From Pseudevernia furfuracea (taxonomy: Eukaryota > Ascomycota > Lecanoromycetes > Lecanorales > Parmeliaceae): DNA of 64,000 bases. The notes below the pieces were generated by a model. It was not told the origin of the DNA. It saw only the letters and a program-made list of their open reading frames with translations, and did no database searches. Below, piece by piece: positions 56,354 through 64,000 of this stretch; the first letter of the stretch is position 1, and each line of letters begins with the position of its first letter. The DNA lies in NCBI GenBank assembly GCA_022315425.1, contig JAIUPT010000030.1, positions 434,001 to 498,000 on the forward strand. Direction: 5' to 3'. The position numbers and the translations under genes were made by a program.

Positions 56354-58016
56354 AGACCGCGGACTCAATTTGTTTTCCACTATACGATCAATCTGCAAGC
56401 AGCTCGGCGGAGTTTGCGTCCCCTACCTATTTGAGCAATGTATATGGGTCTCCTGGGTCGTTATTCATTCACCCCGATCTTTCTGTCTCGCCGTTCTACC
56501 GCATGTGTTCAAATATAGCCACATTCACCATCACATTCACCATCACATTCACCATCACACAACGCCCACAATATAGATATCTTTGAGCTTTGCCGGAGGG
56601 TCGTAGCATAATTCCCCATGCGGAATGTACGGGAAGAAGGATACGTGACTTTTGGCTAAAGAGGCGAGACCCTTCGGGTGCTGCGATTGGATCTCCACTC
56701 GATAGCGCAGTGGCTTGAGATGGCGTGCATTATGACCGAGGGATCGCGGAGGCCACCCTTAAACTCGATTCTCTTGGTCGAGATTCGACACGTTTGGAAT
56801 TGTGGGCCGTGCTACCTCGAACTTTGATTAATTAGCGATGGATAAAGAAAGTGATGGGACTCGGGAGATTTTGCGGAGAAAAATGGCAAAGATGCTGATG
56901 ATGGGAAAGATGCAGAAGGCGGGAGGATAGCACGACTGCGATGAGATGGCTTTCATTGGATTTCCCTGTTTGAGCATCGGATTGCCCGCATTAGAGAGGA
57001 AACTTGGAGGGATCAGCATGGGGCGCTCTTCTCCATTGGGCTAAGTAGGATATGTTCTAGCCTCAGGTACCGTATTTAGGTGCGTGGTTGGCACCAGGAC
57101 CCGGGAGCTGACTGGTGAAATGGTTTGTGCTTCGGATGAACTTGCGTGTGTGTGGAGAAAGTACATTAACATGACACGAAGTTGAAAATTGTACAAGCAT
57201 AAATATTGATTCGAATGCTAATCATGTATGATGAGCATTGAAACGGGTAAAAAGGATGATGTCTAGCATTTGAGGAATTGAAGGATTTACCATGCTTCTT
57301 TGCGCAATTTGGTGATTGATAGCAGCGCGTGATTGGGGTTCGCAGCATCTGCTGACCCTAACTCATCAGCGAGCTGGCTTAGCGCAGGGATCGCCCCCAA
57401 AGTCTAGGCAGGTCCCTCTTTTTTAGCGGCTTATCTCTTCCTACTTGCACCACCCCCCGCAGCTGGCTGCGGCTAGTACTCCAAAAAGCACAGCTGCACC
57501 AATGATTATTACTTTTCTCCCAGAATAATATTTCCTTCTTTCTTTCTTTCTTTCTTTAACACTTTAACACCTTAACAATATACTCTCCTCCTCTCTTTGC
57601 TTGTGCTACGTACCATCTCACTACTCAGCTTCTCATTCCTTTGGCTTCACTGTCCAAGCACAATTGCATTGCTTACTTACAGCACATTCCCTTGTCTCAG
57701 GCTGCGCCTCGGTCTCCATCAGGAATAAGCAAGGCTACCCACAAGCGGGCTTTTAATCTGAGCAGAAAACCTCCTCACTCACTGCCACTGAGACTACCAT
57801 CTACTGCGTCAAAAACAACAACACTCCACACGTGCACCGAATCAGTCTGCTCTGAAAGACGGGCTTATCTGAGACGTGTGTCACCTGCGGCCACGAAACC
57901 GGCCCCAGCATCACGCATGTTGCCTACTACCCAACCTCGATAGAATTTTGTACCTTTGGCTCTCTAGGTCTGGCTTACTGATTAGAGCCCGACCAAGAGA
58001 GCCAAATTACTCCACA
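56354..58016. other. Intergenic with simple repeats
   Basis: 1.66 kb. Holds three copies of a 12-bp unit ACATTCACCATC at 56521-56558 and a TTTC microsatellite near 57532-57556. The frame at 57641-57943 starts at TTG and is probably part of the leader of the next gene. No gene recognised. Confidence 0.45.
56521..56558 (+). repeat. 12-bp minisatellite, three copies
   Basis: Unit ACATTCACCATC repeated three times just 3' of the Upc2-like gene. Confidence 0.9.
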
Positions 58017-59608
58017 ATGGCCAGCTACAAGGTATTTCTTCCCCTCCATTGAAGTTGAAGATAGACAACTCTCCAACTAACAGTGACTCGAGCAGGAAAC
58101 ACAATCCAACCGACCTCAGAGCTCCCACAGACTCTCGATGACCTCTGCGTCCTCCTCCAATATGCCAGTACGTCATGCTACATCAAGACAACACTCCCAC
58201 TCGGTCTCTCTCGGGGCTGTCAATCCGTCCCACCGGATTACCAGACGTAAGAGCATGAATGCAAGTGCAGTCAACAATGTCGCTGCCATTGCAGCTGCAC
58301 TCAACGATAGGGAGGAGAAGGGTTCCGCCTCTTCGAAACGCGGGAGCTTGAACTTGAAGACCGCTGCAGGTAGCCGAGGCCTCGAGTCTAGCAGATATGG
58401 TAGTTCTAGCGGTGACATCTATCCTCTAGGTGGGCTCGCAGGCAACAACGAGAATGCCAACGAAGAGGCCATGGATGATGATGAATCCGTTGCCGGGGAT
58501 GACTTTCTACCAACTGAGAATGTGAGCACAGGATCGAAAGAAAGAGCCAGGCGTGTAAGCGAAGGCTCATACCTCACAAAGGGCGAGGGTAAAAGATCAA
58601 GTGGTGAATTGAGATGCGAGAAATGCGGAAAGGGTTACAAGCATAGCAGCTGTTTGACGAAGCACCTGTCAGTATTTTCTGATCCTCCCGTCATCCAGCT
58701 GTTTGCTTGTACCTTTCTCCCATGTGTACCTGTGTCTCTCTTAGTGTCAATACTCTCTGGCGTCCATCCAACTCCGATATCCAGAAGGTCCTTTGTTGAC
58801 ATTTGTTGTTTGCAGGTGGGAGCATACTCCTGAATGGACATACACATCAAAGCTTCTTATATCGAAGCATCAGCAAGTCCAATTGCTGCAAGCTGCGTCG
58901 GTACTGGTTGGCATGAACCAAGACGCAATAGCAGCTGAAGACACAACGAAGCGATCAGAGAGCGATCACTCATCTGCTTCTCCTGCCCCATCTGGGTCTT
59001 CGGATGTAATAGAAGAAGAATATTATATTAGCTCAGCTGAGACCACGCCTCCGCCCATGAACGAACACTACGTCATGGTCGATGATACAGAAAATGGTCG
59101 AAGCAAACGATATAGCGGGAACAGCTCATCATTCTCGAGGTCGTACCAATCTGCGCCGTCATTCTCGCTGCCTGCTGGTAACAATTTGAGCCACTACCAT
59201 CAACAGCGAAGACCATCTTCATCTGGCGTTGCATCTGCAGACGTAGATGAGGAAGAAGCTGGCTTGGTGGCTGCTGTTGAATCCTTGTGCAGCTTTGGTA
59301 CCCCAAGGAATGGCCTCCCGTTACCTGACGGTATCCCGCCTGTGCCTCCTGTGCCTGCTATGTACCGCGCAAACAGCTTCAAGCAATCTGGCAGTTTGGG
59401 ACAAGTGCCAGAATTAGGCTTGTCAGTCCCATCCTACCAACGGCTCTCGGACGAACGAGACATAAAAATGAGTAACAGCCACGTTGTCCAAGTCCAGGAA
59501 GACTACGATTACGATGACAGCCCTTCTTATGGCAGAAATGATGAAGAGGACGACGGTATTTTCGGGGCAATGGAGGGCGTAACTCATGAGCGCCTTCCCC
59601 GTGCATGA
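58017..59608 (+). CDS. C2H2 zinc-finger transcription factor
   Basis: Three exons, 58017-58031, 58096-58667, 58816-59608, encode 459 aa in frame. The first exon is only MASYK. A single classical finger is completed by splicing: CEKCGKGYKHSSCLTKHLWEH, i.e. C179-x2-C182-x12-H195-x3-H199; the second intron falls between the last two histidines. The finger is followed by TPEWTYTSKLLISKHQQVQL, a conserved fungal extension. Flanks are disordered and Ser-rich, with an acidic stretch (EEAMDDDESVAGDD) and a Pro-rich PPVPPVPAMY. Nuclear DNA-binding role expected; no characterised orthologue named. MTSASSSN at 58138 is an alternative start. Confidence 0.85.
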
Positions 59609-60620
59609 CCAAAACCGGCCAAGCAAACCAAAAACCTCTTTACCTTACAGAAAATCAATGGCATCATCCTCTCTCAAGATTCATGACACTGCCATTTCGC
59701 CTCGCATCTTATCATGTAACATTGGATTTGTATGTCCAAAGCGTGGTGCATCCTGTCTCCGCAGATCAAACTTCAGCACCGAAGAGTGGGCCTTCTTATA
59801 AGTCCACGAGGTTAAAGTGAAGATTGGTTTTCAGCGTCGAGCAGGCACCCCATTGCATATCGTTTTGAGATCTAGTGCATGCGTTGCGTATAAGCTCTGG
59901 CTAAATGATAGCAGTACAAGCCAAGTTGACATAAGTTCTCACCTCCATCGTGTGAAGATTTGAAAGAACATTCTTATTCACCCAATACCTTTGAGTTTTG
60001 ACTAGTGTGTTCTTTCGATGATCTTCTCTGCACCCATTCCTTGCCTCTCTACAGTCGCTTCCAAGATCTACACTCCTCAGGAGTGTTCACCTTCTACATT
60101 CATTCCCTCCGTTCCTTTCTATCTGAGTTTCATGTATTTCAGAAGCATTCACCTGCTATATTTATTCCCTGCATTCCTTTCCTTCCTGAGTTTCATATGT
60201 TTCAGAAGCCTTCATCTGCAGCATTCATCCTCTATTCCTTATTCCGTTCTATTCACCGTGCGACATCCTCTAGCATTTAAACCCCCAAAATTCCCAACCT
60301 CCTTCTTCTTTCCAACCTACAATCCAAAGCCACTGAATTTAAACAATCTTTACACCTCTTGCCTATCTTCTCTTATTCGATTTAATAACATCGAAATTAT
60401 ACATTCTACTTTAACATGTGTCCTTAAGAGACAACATTTGTAGCAGCAAAAGTTTCTACCTGATACATTTTCGATAGTTCGTCATGCAGAGCAGGTTTTA
60501 AAATATACTAAGTTTCTTCAATGCGAGACACTCTCATTACATCGTCTGAGTACTGATTACTGGAACCAGTCACTTCCTTTTAAGGACCCTGTCCTCCTTA
60601 TATCAAAATACATCGGCGGC
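59609..60620. other. Intergenic, pyrimidine-rich
   Basis: 1 kb without a recognised gene; a ~62-bp tandem repeat lies inside (60089-60257). The frames at 60005-60443 read through this repeat and are not credited. Confidence 0.45.
60089..60257 (+). repeat. Diverged ~62-bp tandem repeat, ~2.7 copies
   Basis: Units start near 60089, 60150 and 60213; each has CA-CTGC/TTC ... ATTC-TTCC-T ... and the first two share GAGTTTCAT and TTTCAGAAGC. Copies differ mainly by C/T changes. Confidence 0.7.
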
Positions 60621-61543
60621 ATGGTACCCTCTCGCGGTGGTCTTATGCCAGGTCTAGGATCAAGTCGAGGGTCATCAGCGGCTTCCTCCTCTACAAATCA
60701 ACCATCAAATGCTGCAATTGGCGGACGTCCCCGAATGCCACCACTACGCCTACCACGAGCAGTGGTAAAGACCCTGCGGAGAGAAAGTGTCTCGGGTCGG
60801 GAAGTTTGGCTAATAAAAAGCAAGCTTCATCACGAATATCCTCGCAACTTCTAGTAGCACCTAGCGGAGTCGCAGCCACTGCAGAAAGTAGCGAGGCCGT
60901 GAAGAGCTCTGCTGTCGTCGATGCTTCCTTGAACCATCTACAGCAGCGGCCGCGCTTCACCAGAGACAGCCAATCCGGCCAGGACGTCTTTTTCAAGTCA
61001 AAACGTCAGCCAAAGGTTACAGAATCCGATTGGGAGCTCTTTGACATTTACCCAGACGGGGACCTTGATCTCCAGGGAGCAGCGGCGGTGCTACCGAAGA
61101 ACGTCCCCCTCTCCGATGCACAAGCGTACAGCGGTCTCGATCGAGAGTTTGCAATACCAAAAAGCAAGAAGGACGGAAAAACCAGCGCAACCGATTCGCG
61201 AGATTCCGCTACTTCTTCCCATCGATCGACGGGACAACTTGAAAAGACACACGTAAGCTCTAGCAAAGCGGACTTTTGGGTGCACCAGAAGTACGTCCAC
61301 AACCTGAACGATCGCTACAACCACCACAAGGTTGACTTCACAAAACAGAACGATCCACGATTTGATAGAGTCCCGTGTGGAACAAGTGCCAAGGTATGGG
61401 ACAAGATAGGATCCGGAACGCCTAAGCAGGGGAAGAGAACTGACCGCCCCCGCAAGATTCTCGGACTGGGGGAAGAAACCACTTCAACACCCCAACCAAC
61501 GACTCATGGAAAGGCGTGCGGGATCTGCAAGAGATCCAGTTAG
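60621..61543 (+). CDS. Uncharacterised protein, tentative two-exon model
   Basis: The main open frame (ending TGA at 61541-61543) encodes SDWELFDIYPDGDLDLQG, SKADFWVHQKYVHNLNDRYN and HHKVDFTKQNDPRFDRVPCG, which look like folded, conserved blocks, and ends with CGICKRSS. It has no in-frame ATG of its own. Joining 60621-60726 (MVPSRGGLMPGLGSSRG..., Ser/Gly-rich) to 60825-61543 through a GT...GGCTAATA...AAG intron gives 274 aa in frame, but the GTCCCC donor is weak. A 94-codon frame beginning ATG at 61586 (MPSYSYMEKKPLIRVLGP) might be another exon or chance. I recognise no family. Confidence 0.5.
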
Positions 61544-63704
61544 ACGGCGTTCTCGAGATAGTCAGAAAGTCTCGATACGCTGTCGATGCCAAGTTACAGC
61601 TACATGGAGAAGAAGCCCTTAATCAGGGTTCTCGGACCCAGAGCGAGGGATGATCATATGCTCCAAGGGCAGAAGATTAACAAAACGGATTTCAAGGGGT
61701 ATCTGAACATGGTGGCCGGAAACTTGAGCCACCTTCAAGACAACAGGAAGGAAGATCTGAGCAAGGCGGACATGAAAGATTCTATGACAAAGACTAAGGT
61801 CCGAAGTAGGAAGCTCTTATTAGACATTGTTCGACCCATACGAGTCATTTATTTAACCCTGATGATATAAAATGGAAATATAAAAAATATAAAAATCGCG
61901 CAGAGGCCCGACAGAAGGTAGAAGGTGTATGCGGCCGGGTTAGATTCACGAGCCAATCGGATTGTAACTCCGCTCAAAGATTCTAGTCTACTCTACTCGA
62001 TATGCAACTCGCCTTTCGGAGAGAAGGAGCAAAAATCAGTTGGACTTGTCGAGAGTCTCTAGCTGATTGACTTTATCGCTCTGAGTATATGATTGGCTGA
62101 CTAACCCCGTGCACATGTTCATTATTCTGATGCGTAAGGTGAGGTACTCTAGGTGTTTCGTACCAGGAGGAAGACCGGCAACCAGGCTAGTACCTATCCA
62201 GCTCTAGACTTCTTACAGAGAATGAATTCATAAGGTAGCAAGTAAAACCCAGAGACTTACATGATCCCAGCGACAAATCAACAATTATTCCAGCATCTCT
62301 ACCCTTCTAACTATAGCCTACAAAAGTCCCAGATGGACGCCAAGACATTCTGCGCTGAAAGATGCACCTGTACGAATATGCGGCTTACGCCAAGACTACA
62401 AAACCTCCGCTATTTGGGACGCTTGGTTGAGTGAGGGGTTTGGAGTCCGTTTATAAGAAGTCCGAAGTCCGAAGTCTTGAATGAGTGAGTCTGTGCAGTA
62501 CCTATGTAGGAAGCTCAAAGCAGTACCCACCTCTGCAGGCGTTGAGCTTTTCCCCTACCAATCTTCTTTCTGCACCGAAGACAAGTAGGGCTTAAATATG
62601 ATTGGTTATTTTGAATGGCCCAGTTCTCGCTTAATTGATCTGCTGCTGCGTCTTCTTATTGACATACGATCAACGCTTGCCTTTGCTATCTGCTTCAATT
62701 TGATGTGTTAAACAGAGATCTTAGTCTAGAGTGTGCAGACGAGATGTGATTCCTTTCCTTTCCGTCCGTGTCCACAGAGGCAGCAAACCTCCACAGTCCT
62801 CCCGAGCTACGTCGCGAACCTCTGCTTCACTGCTTTACAACGTTGATACTTATGACTAACGTCACGATGAAGTGCTTAACGCTAATCTCGTGTGAGCAAA
62901 TCATGACGGATAGCGAACAGATCCGATTTTCCCCCTCCGCCCATGTCCACGGAGATGGCAAGTTTCCATAACCCTCCCGGGCTGCGTCTCAAGCCTCTGC
63001 TTCGCTGCTTTACATTATTGATATCCGTGACCAGTATCCATATCAAGTAATCGACGCTGATCTCATGAGAGCATATGATCACGGACGGCGAACAAGCCCG
63101 ATGTCCACGCTCTTCATGGAAGGTGTTTAGCTGCTTGTTGGTCTGATCTCATTACGATGATCAGAGTGGTTGGGATCTGGGGTAGGAATCAGTAACTTGT
63201 GATTTGCAGAGGTATAATCGGTAACTGTCATGCTGCACGAGTGCTCAGTGCCTAGCGCCAATAGCCGGTTAAACCTCCATACAACCAGCTCAAAGCGTCT
63301 CGAGGCCCCCGAGCTGCTCCCGCTGAAACCCCGTTTAAAAGACATGTAGCGCCCTATGGGGTTATGCAGATGAGCTGCACTGCCTTCACCGAACAATTGC
63401 GGGGTTGCCTGATCTCGATGACGGTCTACAAGTGCGTCGCTGCATTGCGATGATCAGGTGGAGTTATGCAGGGGGGTTGCGTTGCCTTTCTCGCTCTTCC
63501 TCCTTCCCCTTTCACCAGGTGGGTCCGACTGCGCGTAACTGGATGGTCAGGGGCATTAGCAAACGCCTGCTTTTCTATAAAGCCCAAGCAAAGAAGCATC
63601 TCTCGTTCAGCAACACACTCCATCATTTGCCTTTCTTAATTTCGAGAAAGAAGAACCACATTAGTCAACAACATTGAATCAATACCCAACCTATCTTGAT
63701 CACC
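61544..63704. other. Intergenic with a tandem duplication
   Basis: 2.1 kb without a recognised gene, apart from the doubtful frame at 61586-61870. Contains a diverged ~175-bp tandem duplication (62766-63117). Sequence just before 63705 should hold the promoter and leader of the secreted protein. Confidence 0.45.
62766..63117 (+). repeat. Diverged ~175-bp tandem duplication
   Basis: Copy 1 (62766-62940) and copy 2 (62941-63117) share CCTCTGCTTC-CTGCTTTACA, TGATA, CTGATCTCRTG/CTAATCTCGTG and GGC-GAACA segments in the same order. Many differences are C/T or G/A. Confidence 0.7.
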
Positions 63705-64000
63705 ATGCGCGGTTCTCTTTTCCAAGTGCCATTGCTCGTGGCAGGTTCAGCCAGTGCTCATCTTCTCAGTACATATCCCTCCTCCTCACCAGATTCCCCA
63801 AACTCCACATCTTACAGTAGCTAACATATCCACTTCTTCCCCTACCAGGCGCCATCGTCCCTAGTGGCCAGAAAGGCCTTCAGGAGGGCTTAGCCAACGC
63901 GGCTTCGTGCTCCTGGAGCGGAACTTCGCCCTTCTGCGCCGGAAGCTGTGACTCCGGTTACAGCGACTGCGGGACATCAGGCTGCGGAGACGGAGCATGC
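63705..64000 (+). CDS. Secreted cysteine-rich protein, cut by window end
   Basis: Exon 1, 63705-63768, encodes a signal peptide (MRGSLFQVPLLVAGSASA); an 80-bp GTACAT...CAG intron follows; exon 2 from 63849 continues past base 64000. The mature start reads IVPSGQKGLQEGLANAAS, then Cys-rich CSWSGTSPFCAGSCDSGY and SDCGTSGCGDGAC, a spacing seen in small fungal secreted proteins with many disulfides. Only about 72 residues are visible, so family and full length are unknown. It could be an effector-like or wall-associated protein; this is inference from export and Cys content only. Confidence 0.75.

Noticed and set aside
57641..57943. 100-codon plus frame upstream of the C2H2 gene
   Set aside because: TTG start, basic low-complexity content; more likely leader sequence.
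1..64000. CRISPR arrays, bacterial operons, rRNA genes
   Set aside because: None seen; the window has eukaryotic gene structure throughout and only simple, tandem and transposon repeats.

Overview
This window is nuclear DNA from a filamentous ascomycete (Pezizomycotina). The signs are short introns (mostly 44-66 bp, GT...branch...AG), dense genes on both strands, fungal-only families (Stb3-type Sin3-binding protein, DUF3602 GRGGAGN protein, Zn2Cys6 factors, FRE-type ferric reductase, GPI-anchored Ser/Pro/Gly-rich wall protein) and a fungal pogo-like transposon. The genus cannot be fixed from the sequence. Exon boundaries below were read by hand from reading frame, splice signals and family conservation; wherever a model is described as in frame, the exon lengths sum to a multiple of three.

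Layout. 1-16.9 kb is an ordinary gene block: a left-truncated unknown gene, a ferric reductase, the Stb3 homologue (-), a TBC-domain RabGAP (-), an acidic trafficking-like protein (+), a DUF2985-like membrane protein (-), tRNA-splicing endonuclease subunit Sen15 (+) and a multi-spanning membrane protein (-). 17.3-20.0 kb is a transposon island: a TA-flanked MITE followed by a dead pogo-like element with 45-bp inverted repeats, bounded by 40-bp direct repeats. After a mitochondrial-looking AAA+ ATPase (20.2-22.2 kb), 22.2-24.3 kb holds foldback repeats. A methyltransferase gene follows, then 25.2-29.5 kb, which is gene-free and carries a tandem array of diverged hairpin modules separated by purine-rich microsatellites.

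29.5-42.7 kb is a second gene block: DNA topoisomerase III (-) divergent from a DUF1295 membrane protein (+), a mitochondrial m-AAA protease (+), a SnoaL-like protein (+), a Nudix hydrolase (-) divergent from molybdopterin synthase large subunit MoaE/CnxH (+), and a GPI-anchored wall protein (-). At 44.1-45.8 kb lies a degenerate adenylosuccinate lyase (ADE13-type) pseudogene that keeps intron positions. 46.9-61.5 kb holds a 908-aa Zn2Cys6 factor (-), an alpha/beta hydrolase (+), Pam18/Tim14 (-) divergent from the ribosome-biogenesis factor Rlp24 (+), a DUF3602 protein (-), a Upc2-like Zn2Cys6 factor (+), a C2H2 factor (+) and an orphan gene. The right end has a tandem duplication and the start of a secreted cysteine-rich protein cut by the window edge.

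Most genes are unrelated housekeeping or regulatory genes and no biosynthetic cluster is visible. Shared themes are mitochondrial quality control and import (m-AAA protease, Pam18, possibly the AAA+ ATPase), RNA and ribosome biogenesis (Sen15, Rlp24, Stb3) and membrane trafficking (TBC protein and the DDFGDF-motif protein next to it). The least ordinary signals are the 40-bp direct repeats exactly abutting the pogo-like element, the hairpin-module array and the purine-synthesis pseudogene.
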